DNA of 64,000 nt from Pseudoalteromonas luteoviolacea (GCF_018100925.1 NZ_JAGJEH010000001.1:434001-498000), one strand, 5' to 3'; shown: positions 18,294 through 27,220, numbered from the stretch's first letter. A program made the numbers and translations. Notes: generated from the letters alone by a model not told the origin.

Positions 18294-18341
18294 AAATGTG
18301 ATAACGTCACAAATACTATTCTATTTGAGAATGGTTTTCAA
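18294..18341. promoter_or_regulatory. Zur-like and Fur-like dyads upstream of rpmE2-rpmJ2
   Basis: GTGATAACGTCAC at 18298-18310, flanked by AAAT on both sides, matches the Zur core GTTATAATATAAC at 9 of 13 positions. A second imperfect dyad, TTGAGAATGGTTTTCAA (18325-18341), resembles a degenerate Fur-family box. Both lie within 70 bp upstream of the rpmE2 start, where a Zur operator is expected. Assignment to Zur is inferred mainly from context. Confidence 0.45.
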
Positions 18342-18463
18342 TTGCTTGTCTGAAATTTTTTTTACACTTTTGTCTAATGATTATACGAATAAGCAAATTG
18401 TTACTGGATCTTCAATATCAGACTGTTATAACTAGAGTCGAGATTGAGAAAGAGGACAACACT

Positions 18464-18748
18464 GTGAGCGAAGAATCACAACAATTAGACAACAGTGTCA
18501 TTGCACAGCTGCAAAACGAGGATCATTCGTCGCTAGCTCAGCAGTTGGACGAGCTAACTTGCGAACACAGTGACATTGTAGAACTGCTGGCCCAATATCA
18601 GGTTTTAAGTGAGCAAGATGATGACGAAAAATTTGATTCTTGGTATGACGGCTTGTGCGAAGATAAACTAAGAGTGTTAAAAGGGTTTGAAATATTTAGA
18701 GCACATTTTGAGCGGTTAGTATCTGCTGAAAATGGTGAAGTCAATTAG
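18464..18748 (+). CDS. small acidic protein of unknown function
   Basis: A 94-residue acidic, Gln/Glu-rich, probably helical protein (SEESQQLDNSVIAQLQ at the N-terminus; WYDGLCEDKLRVLKGFEIFRAHFERL at the C-terminus). The GTG start at 18464 is chosen because AGAGG lies eight bases upstream; the longer frame from 18377 has no ribosome site and overlaps the promoter region of rpmE2. There are no membrane segments. It is divergent from the ribosomal protein genes and ends before a strong terminator. I do not recognise the family. Confidence 0.55.
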   Translation: MSEESQQLDNSVIAQLQNEDHSSLAQQLDELTCEHSDIVELLAQYQVLSEQDDDEKFDSWYDGLCEDKLRVLKGFEIFRAHFERLVSAENGEVN

Positions 18749-18776
18749 GCAAAACCCGTATTAAAAAACTCATTTC

Positions 18777-18812
18777 ATAAAAGCCACTTAATGTGAATTT
18801 AGGTGGCTTTTA
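18777..18812. terminator. bidirectional terminator
   Basis: ATAAAAGCCAC at 18777-18787 pairs with GTGGCTTTTAT at 18802-18812, with A/T runs in both directions. It separates the small acidic gene from the convergent gene at 18872. Confidence 0.8.
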
Positions 18813-18871
18813 TCTATCTGGGTAAATATTTAGCAGAGCAGCCTGTAAAAAATAGATTAGATACAATGAGG

Positions 18872-19525
18872 CTAGCGTGTGGATAAGTCATATTTTTGCA
18901 TTACACTTTCGATGTATTGATACCTAAGCGAATTATGTTTCTCGTGAGATGCATTATGACTCAAAGCTCTATTCAATAATTTAAGTGCTTCATGTAACAA
19001 AGCTCTATCTTCAGGAGGCACACTGTTGCTCGTCCTATCTTCTGTTAGTGCATCTACCAAAGAGCGTCCGAGGTCTATATACACAACCTCTTCAACTGCG
19101 CCATTTTGACTTATTACGCCATATTTGCTGCATAAATATTGCTGCCAAACCTGTTGGATATGTTCAATTAAATCATCACCAAATTTATCATCATCACTTA
19201 CAATGCCTCTGTCTGCACAGGCTTTTAAAGTAGTAATGTATTTATTTTGAAATAATTCATATGCATGACTAGAGTGCTGCACCTCATGTTTTATCAGCAT
19301 TTGTGCCCAGTCTAGGGCAGCTCTGGGGTAATAATCTGTTACTTCAACACATTCATATAATCCAAGGTAAGAGCTGCACTTGATTAGGTTATCAATGCTG
19401 TAACTGGCGTTAGGGAAGATGCTACTTTCTTGCCACAGCTGTAGCTGCTCAAGTGAGATCTTCAGCAAACTACAAAGCTCATGAGCGTCATAAAAGTTAG
19501 ATTTTAGATAATCAGTTAATCTCAT
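18872..19525 (-). CDS. DUF6058-like protein with N-terminal helix-turn-helix
   Basis: A 217-residue soluble protein. Residues 1-45 (LTDYLKSNF, AHELCSLLKISLEQLQLWQ) look like a MerR/Xis-type helix-turn-helix in which a short helix reads a sequence and W follows. The rest is helical, with HEVQHSSHAYELF and a conserved-looking WQQYLCSKYG segment. The arrangement resembles proteins grouped as DUF6058, which are found next to varied biosynthetic genes. DNA binding is inferred from pattern only. It stands alone, divergent from dapA. Confidence 0.5.
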   Translation of the reverse strand: MRLTDYLKSNFYDAHELCSLLKISLEQLQLWQESSIFPNASYSIDNLIKCSSYLGLYECVEVTDYYPRAALDWAQMLIKHEVQHSSHAYELFQNKYITTLKACADRGIVSDDDKFGDDLIEHIQQVWQQYLCSKYGVISQNGAVEEVVYIDLGRSLVDALTEDRTSNSVPPEDRALLHEALKLLNRALSHNASHEKHNSLRYQYIESVMQKYDLSTR

Positions 19526-19676
19526 TTTTGATACTGGTTATTTATACAGTTATTTTGAGTTTGTATGATTTTTGGTTTATAAGCAAGAAATTTTATAAAA
19601 CTGAGCTTTTTACCCTCGGCATACAAGGTCAATTGTGTTAAAACATGTCGTATATAAACAACTAGCTAGAAATTGC

Positions 19677-20591
19677 ATGCGAAGTATACAAACAATAAAA
19701 CAAGCCAGCTTAATCACGGCGATCAAAACTCCATATCAAATGTCAGGTGAAATTGATCTTCTGGCATATGATGCTTTAGTAGAAACCCAAATCGCAGCAG
19801 GTGTTGATGGTATCATCGTTGGCGGCACAACGGGTGAAGGTCAGTTAATGACTTGGGAAGAGCATTTAATGTTGATCGCCCACAGCGTTAACAAATTTTC
19901 AGACAAGCTTATTATTGTTGGTAATACCGGAAGTAACAATACGAGGGAAGCTATCAAAGCGACTGAATATGGTTTCGCGTCAGGTATGGATGCTGCGCTA
20001 CAGATCAACCCATATTATGGCCGTACATCGGATGCTGGTGTGGTCGAACACTTTGAACGTGTTTTAGAAATAGGACCTGCGTTTATTTACAATGTACCCG
20101 GTAGAACTGGACAAGATATAACGCCAGATATTATGGAGCCTTTGGCTAAACATAAGCACTTTATCGGTGTTAAGGAATGTGCGGGTAATGAGCGCATAGC
20201 CCATTATGAAGCGCAGGGAATTGCCTGTTGGTCGGGAAATGATGATGAAGCTCATGACGGTCGCCATAAGTTTCAATCTCATGGAGTGATCTCTGTCACG
20301 TCAAACATAGTACCTCGACTGTTTAGACAGCTAATGGATAGTCCTAATGAATCGCTCAACAAAGAATTGCAACCGCTTATGAGTTGGCTGTTTTGCGAAC
20401 CAAACCCAATTGCAATTAACACTGCACTTATTATGACAGGCGCAGTTAACCCCGTATTTAGGCTGCCTTATGTACCATTGACTAAAGCACAGCAAATTGA
20501 GGGGCAACAGCTAATTAATGCACTCGATGAGCAATATATTGTTGGTGGAAAAGCTAATTTAGTCGATGAGACACTACTTAAGCTTTGTTAA
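19677..20591 (+). CDS. dapA: 4-hydroxy-tetrahydrodipicolinate synthase, plant-type DapA
   Basis: A 304-residue class I aldolase that condenses pyruvate with aspartate semialdehyde in lysine synthesis. From ATG 19677, the Schiff-base lysine is Lys166 (GVKECAG), with Tyr138 (IYNVPGRTG), Thr51-Thr52 (GGTTGEGQ) and Arg143. Several stretches match the plant enzyme rather than E. coli: LITAIKTPY, GEGQLMTWEEH, GNTGSNNTREAI, WSGNDDE, WLFCEPNPI and PVFRLPYVPL. Trp60 occupies the position of an allosteric His in bacterial enzymes, as in plants. A longer frame begins at GTG 19635, but the homologous region starts after 19677. It is followed by the helicase gene 57 bp downstream. Confidence 0.88.
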   Translation: MRSIQTIKQASLITAIKTPYQMSGEIDLLAYDALVETQIAAGVDGIIVGGTTGEGQLMTWEEHLMLIAHSVNKFSDKLIIVGNTGSNNTREAIKATEYGFASGMDAALQINPYYGRTSDAGVVEHFERVLEIGPAFIYNVPGRTGQDITPDIMEPLAKHKHFIGVKECAGNERIAHYEAQGIACWSGNDDEAHDGRHKFQSHGVISVTSNIVPRLFRQLMDSPNESLNKELQPLMSWLFCEPNPIAINTALIMTGAVNPVFRLPYVPLTKAQQIEGQQLINALDEQYIVGGKANLVDETLLKLC

Positions 20592-20648
20592 TGCTGAGAA
20601 TTGGCGTATAATCTGCGGCCCTTCAGTATTGGTCGCAGGTTTGTCGTT

Positions 20649-21947
20649 ATGAATTTTAAATCTTTTAGTTTTCCAGAGCCGTTGTTAAAAGCCTTGGATG
20701 AGATTGGCTTTGAAGAGCTCACTCCGATCCAACAGGCGGCCATCCCTGTGATCAGAAAAGGTCATGATGTGCTGGCAACTGCACAAACTGGTACAGGAAA
20801 AACCGCAGCGTTTGCCTTGCCTGTTATACATAACCTGTTAAAAGGCACACCATCTAAATCACCTCGTGCTCTATTTCTAGCACCTACCAGAGAGCTTGCA
20901 GAGCAAATTGCTAACAATTGCGAGTCGTTTACAAAGCACACCGAGCTGCGCACTGTCGCTGTATTTGGTGGTGTAAATGTTGAAGGGCAATCGCAACGTT
21001 TATCCCAAGGCGCTGATATTATTGCCGCCACTCCTGGGAGATTACTTGATCTGGTCAGACTGGGTAGTGTTGATTTAGCGAATATTGAACACCTGGTACT
21101 GGATGAAGCCGATCGTATGCTAGATATGGGCTTTATTGATGAGATGCAGCGTGTTATATCTCTCGCGAAGGAAGATAAACAGTTGTTGCTGTTCTCTGCT
21201 ACTTTTCCATCGGCAGTAAAACAGTTCGCTAAAAAGGTTTTAAAAGAACCTAAACTTATTCAAACCACACCTGAAAATACGACAGCAGAAACGGTTCGTC
21301 ATGTTGTTTATCCGGTTGAACAACAGCGTAAAAAAGAGCTGTTATCAGAGTTGATAGGCAAGAAAAATTGGCAACAAGTCCTTGTATTTGTAAACATGAA
21401 AGATGACGCTGACACTATTGTCGAAGAGTTAGAGCTTGACGGTATTGCTGCGACTGTTTGTCATGGAGATAAAAAGCAAGGTGCAAGGCGTCGTGCTCTT
21501 CGAGAGTTTAAGGAAGGCAAAGTACGTGTGCTTGTTGCAACCGAAGTTGCTGCACGTGGTATTGATATCGAGGGGCTCCCTCGAGTTGTAAACTATGACC
21601 TGCCTTATTTACCAGAAGATTATGTTCATAGGATTGGTCGTACAGGCCGCGCTGGTAATACGGGCCAGGCAATATCGTTCGTAAGCCGAGAAGAAGAGCA
21701 GTTTTTACTGCATATCGAAGCGTTAATTGGTCAAAAGATTAAGCGTTACTATTTACCAGGTTACGAAGTTGCAAGTCGAGACAACTTGATTGATAACCTG
21801 AGTAAAAAACCTAGCCATCAAAGACGTAAAGCCCGCACCAATAGGCCTAGCAACCAAGCGAGCGGTGAAGCACGAGTAAAAAACCGCAGCAAAATTAGCT
21901 CAGTTAGAAGCCGCTTAAAAGGCGTTAAACTTAAGTTGGACAAGTAA
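20649..21947 (+). CDS. DEAD-box RNA helicase, RhlE-like
   Basis: A 432-residue ATP-dependent RNA helicase. It has a Q motif (TPIQQAAIP), Walker A AQTGTGKT, PTRELA, TPGRLLD, DEAD (LVLDEADRML), SAT, and HRIGRTGRAG motif VI. The segment KRELLS-like KKELLSELIGKKNWQQVLVF and the closing PGYE match RhlE more than SrmB or DeaD. The last 60 residues form a basic, disordered RNA-binding tail. The start ATG 20649 gives MNFKSFSFPEPLLKAL; upstream in-frame residues are not homologous. Likely roles are ribosome assembly or RNA turnover. A strong terminator follows. Confidence 0.9.
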   Translation: MNFKSFSFPEPLLKALDEIGFEELTPIQQAAIPVIRKGHDVLATAQTGTGKTAAFALPVIHNLLKGTPSKSPRALFLAPTRELAEQIANNCESFTKHTELRTVAVFGGVNVEGQSQRLSQGADIIAATPGRLLDLVRLGSVDLANIEHLVLDEADRMLDMGFIDEMQRVISLAKEDKQLLLFSATFPSAVKQFAKKVLKEPKLIQTTPENTTAETVRHVVYPVEQQRKKELLSELIGKKNWQQVLVFVNMKDDADTIVEELELDGIAATVCHGDKKQGARRRALREFKEGKVRVLVATEVAARGIDIEGLPRVVNYDLPYLPEDYVHRIGRTGRAGNTGQAISFVSREEEQFLLHIEALIGQKIKRYYLPGYEVASRDNLIDNLSKKPSHQRRKARTNRPSNQASGEARVKNRSKISSVRSRLKGVKLKLDK

Positions 21948-21975
21948 TTTCGAACTGACTGAGATATTTACCTTG

Positions 21976-22000
21976 AAGCGAGCTGATTAGCTCGCTTTTT
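21976..22000 (+). terminator. terminator after the helicase gene
   Basis: AAGCGAGCT and AGCTCGCTT form a perfect 9-bp stem around a GATT loop, followed by TTTTTG. Confidence 0.9.
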
Positions 22001-22288
22001 GTTTTTAGAAGGCGTTTAAGCTTACGCCCAAATTTAAAACAGTTTCGTACCTTATTGAATGCTAAATTAATCTAGTACATGCACAATTATGTTGTTTATC
22101 CAGCTTATCTGCGCAAGATAGTACCAGCAAACCAATTTTATAAATTACGCCCCTTAATTTGGTAGATTTGGTTTAGTGAAAGAGGTTGGGGGAGGATGCA
22201 AAAATCGTATTGCTGATACGATTGATCTAAAAAGCAGCCAACAGAAAACATGTGGCTGCTTGTTGGGAGAATAAGCAGGTAGTACTAC
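22001..22288. other. intergenic region between convergent helicase and TonB receptor genes
   Basis: No gene is seen. The right part holds the two minus-strand terminator hairpins of the receptor gene; the left 190 bp has no recognised feature. Confidence 0.5.
22199..22261 (-). terminator. tandem terminators of the TonB receptor gene
   Basis: On the minus strand, AAGCAGCCA...TGGCTGCTT runs into TTTT (22230-22261). A second stem, AATCGTAT/ATACGATT, ends in TTTTT (22199-22223). Two successive intrinsic terminators lie beyond the stop codon at 22289. Confidence 0.8.
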
Positions 22289-24880
22289 TTAAAACTGAAT
22301 AGTGTAATCAGCAAAGAGCGTTCTACCATATATGTTGTGGTTGGTGGTGTTAAATCCAACAAATCTTTCAAGCCTTACTTCAGGTACTCTGTCAAAGATA
22401 TTACGCGCACCGATTGTGAAGCTACCGTAGCTGTCAGTTTGATAGTTAAAACCAAGGTCCACTTCTGTCGCCGAAGCGTAGTCGTCATACTCTCGGCCTG
22501 CCACTTCATCTTCATTGGTCACGCCTTTAAAACGGTCAAGATATCTGAGGGCAATATTTGCACTGAACTCGTCAAGAATATAGGTAACTTGAGAATTAAC
22601 ACGGTATTGTGCTCTACTGACATAGCCGACACGATCGTACTCTGGTTGATTTGGGTTAGCTCGGCTATCGTAGTTAAAGGTATAACTACCATCTAAGGTG
22701 TATCTGATCTCACCCATATCTTCGAAGTCGAAACGTGTATTGAACGCAATATCAATACCCGAAGTTTCTGCACCAACCATGTTGATGTAACCATAACCCA
22801 CAGAGGTAAGTTTCCCATCTGCATCTCGATTCACATATATCTGCTCAGGGTTGTAACCATCGAGTGCATTAGCATGGCTTAAATCGATTACATCTTGTGG
22901 CTCAATTCTAGAAATCTGATCTGTGATTTCAATATTCCAATAGTCGACAGTGACCGCGGTATACTGAGCAATATTCCAGACTGCACCGACAGAAAATTGC
23001 TCTGAAGTCTCGGGTTTTAGGTTTGGCGTACCGATTGCTGTCGCTGGGATATTTTGTGTATCACATGTCGAGTCAGGACAGTCCGTCAAGTTATAATAAC
23101 CAGTTGCTGCATCTCCGACCAAGCGGTTCAAACCCGCCACGCGGAAGCCTTGGCTGAAACCGCCACGTAAAACAAGATCGTCTGACGCTTCATAACGCAC
23201 ATTGATGCTGCTCGATAGCTCGCCTGCATCAGGTAAGCTATATTCATCATAACGGCTAGCGACTTTAACAACGAGTTCTTCAAGCACAGGTAATTCGACT
23301 TCGACATACGCAGCTTTATAGTCTCGTTCACCGATTACGTCACCACCAAATGAACTGACAACATTTCCATTTTCGAGGCCTGCGTTAGACTGGGCATCCA
23401 TTTCATCAGCCAACTCGGTTTTTCTGTATTCGGCACCAATTGCATAGCCAATTTCACCACCAGCTAATTCCATGCCTGACAAGCCCGCCCAGCTAATAGA
23501 TAGACCGTTTGACGTTGTTTCACCGCTGCGATAAGCAGTGTGACGAATGTTATCTAATGTTTGGCGTGTTGCATTGCCACCTGGAACTAACGGGTTGTAT
23601 TCACCTTCATTTACCGCGTCCTGGAACCGGTCTTTGAAAGCGTAATGCTTTGTTACTTGGTGGAATTTTTCACGGCTTAGTCCAATGTTTACGGCCAATG
23701 CGCCAGCATCAGTTACCCATTCAAAACCGGTATTAAAGTCGATGAGTGTCGTATCAAATTGCACGGCACGGTCTGCATCACCAACCATGCGGTGTGTTAC
23801 TTGGATATCTTTAGCATTACCAGTGCCAAAAGTAGGGTTGTTTGGGTTGTCTGCCGCCATGTCAGCAGTCATCCAAATTGAACTCGCTGCTGTGTCTGTG
23901 ACATCACGTAAGATTAAAGATTGCGCGTACCATTCCAACTCATCAGAGATATTGTACGTAAAATTGGTAAAAATTGAGTCCTTTTTACGCTCTGGGTAAT
24001 ACAATTTGCCTTCGTAAAAGTCGAACGTACAGCGTTTTCCATCCTCGCCTTCATCTCTAATATTTTCTTGAGGGCATTCCTTCCCTGGATTCCATGGTCC
24101 AAACTCTCCATCAGCCTCATGGGTACGCCAGTTACCCCATGGGGTCGTTGTTGATATTCTTCTTGGGTTTACTTTTCCGTCAATATGGTCACGCTCACCA
24201 CCTTTTAAACCTTCTTGATATTGGTGTTCGTATATAAGTGTGACGGAAGATTTGTCGGTCACTTGACCAAAGCTCATTGAAAAACCGTTTTCGCTACCAC
24301 CACCACGCGAAGTATCAGCACCATGCAATTTAAACCCTAAACCATCGTAATCTTTTTTCAAGATGATATTCACGACCCCTGCGATCGCATTGGAACCATA
24401 AATTGCTGAAGCCCCATCGCGTAAGATCTCAATTCGCTCTACTGCTTCAATTGGGATCATATTTAAGTTTGTACTACTTCCGTACAAAGCGGACGACGGT
24501 GCCACTTGACGGCCATTAATCAAGGTCAATGTTCTGTTGGCGCCAAGGCCACGTAACCCAGAGCCAGAGTGGTTTGCATCTGTTGAGTTACCTGTATTGA
24601 TATTGCTACCCGCGCTATTGAAGACGCTTTGTCGCAAAACACCTGCGATATCATTTAAGCCTGTTTTGGCTATGTCGACAGAGGAGATAACAGTAACGGG
24701 AAGCGCGCTTTCCAAATCGGTACGTTGGATACGCGAACCTGTAATTTGAACGCGTTCAATCTCATCGGCTGACTCATCCGCCGCGATTGCAGCAGAAGGA
24801 ACCAGTGGCAATACAGAGCTAACACTTAATGCAATGAATGATTTTTTAAACTGATTTAGTTTGAACTTAGAGAGGTCCAT
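22289..24880 (-). CDS. TonB-dependent outer-membrane receptor
   Basis: An 863-residue outer-membrane receptor. A signal peptide is followed by the plug domain (VQITGSRIQRTDLES near residue 43, GLRGLGANRTLTLINGRQVAP near 108, RIEILRDGASAIYGSNAIAGVVNI near 150). A 22-strand barrel then ends in an aromatic C-terminus (TIQF). The N-terminal VQITGSRI segment and the rich extracellular loops fit carbohydrate, peptide or catechol uptake receptors common in marine Alteromonadales. The ligand is not predictable. It is monocistronic with tandem terminators and a palindromic operator-like site about 115 bp upstream. An energising TonB/ExbBD system would be elsewhere. Confidence 0.92.
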   Translation of the reverse strand: MDLSKFKLNQFKKSFIALSVSSVLPLVPSAAIAADESADEIERVQITGSRIQRTDLESALPVTVISSVDIAKTGLNDIAGVLRQSVFNSAGSNINTGNSTDANHSGSGLRGLGANRTLTLINGRQVAPSSALYGSSTNLNMIPIEAVERIEILRDGASAIYGSNAIAGVVNIILKKDYDGLGFKLHGADTSRGGGSENGFSMSFGQVTDKSSVTLIYEHQYQEGLKGGERDHIDGKVNPRRISTTTPWGNWRTHEADGEFGPWNPGKECPQENIRDEGEDGKRCTFDFYEGKLYYPERKKDSIFTNFTYNISDELEWYAQSLILRDVTDTAASSIWMTADMAADNPNNPTFGTGNAKDIQVTHRMVGDADRAVQFDTTLIDFNTGFEWVTDAGALAVNIGLSREKFHQVTKHYAFKDRFQDAVNEGEYNPLVPGGNATRQTLDNIRHTAYRSGETTSNGLSISWAGLSGMELAGGEIGYAIGAEYRKTELADEMDAQSNAGLENGNVVSSFGGDVIGERDYKAAYVEVELPVLEELVVKVASRYDEYSLPDAGELSSSINVRYEASDDLVLRGGFSQGFRVAGLNRLVGDAATGYYNLTDCPDSTCDTQNIPATAIGTPNLKPETSEQFSVGAVWNIAQYTAVTVDYWNIEITDQISRIEPQDVIDLSHANALDGYNPEQIYVNRDADGKLTSVGYGYINMVGAETSGIDIAFNTRFDFEDMGEIRYTLDGSYTFNYDSRANPNQPEYDRVGYVSRAQYRVNSQVTYILDEFSANIALRYLDRFKGVTNEDEVAGREYDDYASATEVDLGFNYQTDSYGSFTIGARNIFDRVPEVRLERFVGFNTTNHNIYGRTLFADYTIQF

Positions 24881-25279
24881 AGTTTTCCTTATTGATGCTG
24901 ATTTATTGTTGTTTTTTCAATTAGCAATAGACACCTTAGGCGAGTTATCACCTCTATTTCAGACGGTGTGTCATCGATAATTCATGTATAACATATATTG
25001 TATACAATAGTTTGTCCATATTTTATCTACGGAACTTGATAAGATAGATAAAAATTGCTGTATTTATGGGTTGAAAGGGTTGCGACTGTAGCTTTTGTTA
25101 ATGATTTAGTGTTGTATTTTATGTGGGTGACTTGAGGAGTGTGTAACCAAAACCCGCTTTTGGCAAAAAACTGTATTCGTTGCACCAATGAGGACTAATA
25201 GCCCGCTATCAAAAAGTAGATAGCGAAAGTGCGCAAAGTACCGTTTTCGCTGAACAGTCGCCTGGATTTAACAGCAAAG
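24881..25279. other. 399-bp regulatory region upstream of the TonB receptor
   Basis: No open reading frame is supported. The part next to the receptor is AT-rich and contains the 14-bp palindrome listed separately. Near 25204-25225 lies a stem CGCTATC/GATAGCG downstream of zapE without a T-run; it may end zapE transcription. Confidence 0.5.
24996..25009. promoter_or_regulatory. perfect palindrome TATTGTATACAATA, GntR-type operator candidate
   Basis: TATTGTATACAATA is fully self-complementary over 14 bp. The core TTGTATACAA is the typical half-site arrangement of GntR/FadR-subfamily operators. It lies about 115 bp upstream of the TonB receptor start. No GntR gene is in the window, so the regulator is unknown. 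Confidence 0.5.
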
Positions 25280-26368
25280 TTAATTGTTTGATGGCAATTG
25301 CCATGATTGCATTTCAGCTAATCGACTTCGGGTACGCTCAAATTCGAAATCGAGTAGCTCTCCTGCATAAAGGGCATGCAATGAAAAGCTTGATGAAATA
25401 ACGACCAACTTTCTTCGATCATAAAATTCATCTACGAGAGCGATAAAACGTCTCGCTTCGTCATCTAGGTTGCGAGATTCAAGTAGGGGTTTTGCTCTTA
25501 TATAGCCTTCCTCGATACCCTGAGTAACGCTCTGAAGAACAGGAGAAGAGCCCATTTTAGGAATGTCCTGAACGAAAATTGCGTCATAGTCGGTGGCGAG
25601 CTCAATGTAGTCTGAAGTTGCTCTGGGTGAGGTACATAAAGACATAAAATCAATGAGCAATGCATTGCATGCTTGCCCCAGAATATTGACTGGCCTATTC
25701 AATATGTCTATTTCTGTGGGGTTGTAAGATCCGCCTAAAGTGTTAAACAGAGATTGAAAGCCTGCAATGTTATTTTCGAAGTAAAACTGGGCTGAAAATC
25801 CATTGCTAAATCTGTGATCGTGTTCGCCACACACACTTACAACATGGCAATTAGCCAACAGCAACTCTATGGTTGGTTCGAAGCGGTTTCTTTGTAACCC
25901 ATTTTTGTATAGCTCGGTTGGGTGAGAATTCGATGTTGTGACAAAAATAATACCTGCTTTAAAAAATGCATCTAAAAGACCCGCTAATATCATCGCATCA
26001 CCAATGTCTTTTACGAAGAACTCGTCAAAACATAGCACCTTTGTATGTTTTGCCCACTGTTTTGCTATAACCTTTAATGGGTCTTTTTTTCCTTGAATAT
26101 CAGCCAGCTGCTGGTGGATTTTGTGCATGAAATGATGAAAATGCAACCTTTGCTTTGTATCTATGGTGAGGGATTCGTAAAACATATCCATCAACATTGA
26201 CTTACCACGGCCAACAGGGCCAAATAAGTAGATCCCTTTGGCTTTGCCACTTAAACGAATTTGCTCTGACAATCTATCCAACTCGCCAATGGCGTCTTGT
26301 TGTTTGGGGTCGTAGGATAAAGCGTTGCTTTTAATAAGCTGGTTATATTGTTCTAAAAGGTGATGCAT
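25280..26368 (-). CDS. zapE: cell division protein ZapE (AFG1-like ATPase)
   Basis: A 362-residue AFG1/ZapE-family P-loop ATPase. The Walker A is LFGPVGRGKSM near residues 48-58, with a Walker B-like LCFDEFFVKDIGDAM near 113 and the family segments FVTTSNSHP and GLQRNRFEPTI. In E. coli ZapE binds FtsZ and affects Z-ring stability late in division and under stress. Length and motif order are normal. It starts at ATG 26368 and is monocistronic; about 360 bp separate it from the GST gene upstream. Confidence 0.9.
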   Translation of the reverse strand: MHHLLEQYNQLIKSNALSYDPKQQDAIGELDRLSEQIRLSGKAKGIYLFGPVGRGKSMLMDMFYESLTIDTKQRLHFHHFMHKIHQQLADIQGKKDPLKVIAKQWAKHTKVLCFDEFFVKDIGDAMILAGLLDAFFKAGIIFVTTSNSHPTELYKNGLQRNRFEPTIELLLANCHVVSVCGEHDHRFSNGFSAQFYFENNIAGFQSLFNTLGGSYNPTEIDILNRPVNILGQACNALLIDFMSLCTSPRATSDYIELATDYDAIFVQDIPKMGSSPVLQSVTQGIEEGYIRAKPLLESRNLDDEARRFIALVDEFYDRRKLVVISSSFSLHALYAGELLDFEFERTRSRLAEMQSWQLPSNN

Positions 26369-26489
26369 AAAGGGGACGGTAGGTAAAGTTAGTGGATATA
26401 ATACGGGTTGTTAGGTCAGAGATAAAGCGTGTTGCTTACAGAGCCATTGAATTATCCGTAAAGTTATGTCTTTCACATGCGTAGTATTT

Positions 26490-26532
26490 AAAGCCAATTA
26501 CAAATAAACATATATTATGTAAAATTGGCTTT
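26490..26532. terminator. hairpin downstream of the GST gene
   Basis: AAAGCCAATT at 26490-26499 pairs with AATTGGCTTT at 26523-26532 across a 23-nt AT-rich loop. The tail after the stem is only mildly T-rich, so termination is probable but not certain. Confidence 0.45.
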
Positions 26533-26584
26533 AGTATTGTATTGTCCCAATCTACCTTCTTACTTGAGTTTTAAAATTTAAACC

Positions 26585-27220
26585 TTATTTGTATGGGCTC
26601 AAGTCTGTTTGCTCGGCTTCGCAGACTTTTTTTATAACAGGGTGTTTTGCCATCCCGCGTAGGTATTTTGCTAAGTGTTCAAATTGTAATGGTGGTGTGT
26701 TTAATTCATCCGCCCATATACACAACATAAATAAGTAACAGTCACATATTGTAAATTGTTCATTGACGACATAGCTTTTTCCCGATAAATGACGGTTTAC
26801 AATAGCAAACATGTCAGCTAAGCGAGTTTGTTGTGTTTTAATGATATCGTCATACATGAGTGCACTTTGGGTATGGCGCTCAGGATAGAAGTAAATCATT
26901 AACTCGGCCTGTATCGTCGTCGTGAAGTACATTAGCCATTGATAGAAAACACCTTTTTGAACTGGGTCCGATGGAATTAATTGCCCTTCAGGGTGCTTTT
27001 CAGCAAGGTAAAGACAAATAGCGCCACTTTCAAACAACACAAATTCGTCATCGACCAGTGTGGGGATCCTTCCAGTTGGGTTTAGACTTAAATATTGCGC
27101 TGATTTTTGTGCATTTTTCTTACGGTCGACAATTTCTAATTGATATGGAACTTTTAGTGCTTCTAAAACAAAATGTGGAGCGAGACTGGCATTGCGAGGG
27201 TAATAAAACAAAGTGTACAT
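26585..27220 (-). CDS. glutathione S-transferase family protein
   Basis: A 211-residue cytosolic GST-fold protein. The thioredoxin-like N-terminal half shows YTLFYYPRNASLAPHFVLEAL, LNPTGRIPTLVDD and the ESGAICLYLAEK motif that contacts glutathione. The C-terminal helical half has FTICDCYLFMLCIW (N-capping box region). The start is set at ATG 27220 because AAGG lies six bases upstream; two earlier in-frame codons (27238 TTG, 27235 ATG) lack a ribosome site. The substrate is unknown and the gene stands alone. Confidence 0.88.
   Translation of the reverse strand: MYTLFYYPRNASLAPHFVLEALKVPYQLEIVDRKKNAQKSAQYLSLNPTGRIPTLVDDEFVLFESGAICLYLAEKHPEGQLIPSDPVQKGVFYQWLMYFTTTIQAELMIYFYPERHTQSALMYDDIIKTQQTRLADMFAIVNRHLSGKSYVVNEQFTICDCYLFMLCIWADELNTPPLQFEHLAKYLRGMAKHPVIKKVCEAEQTDLSPYK

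Noticed and set aside
18377..18463. N-terminal extension of the small acidic gene from an ATG at 18377
   Set aside because: AGAGG eight bases before GTG 18464 gives a better start, and the extension runs into the rpmE2 promoter region.
19635..19676. Earlier GTG start for dapA
   Set aside because: The added 14 residues do not match the family, and no ribosome site precedes the GTG.
24881..25279. A possible short gene between the TonB receptor and zapE
   Set aside because: No frame with a ribosome site and sensible coding content was found; only operator-like and hairpin sequences are present.
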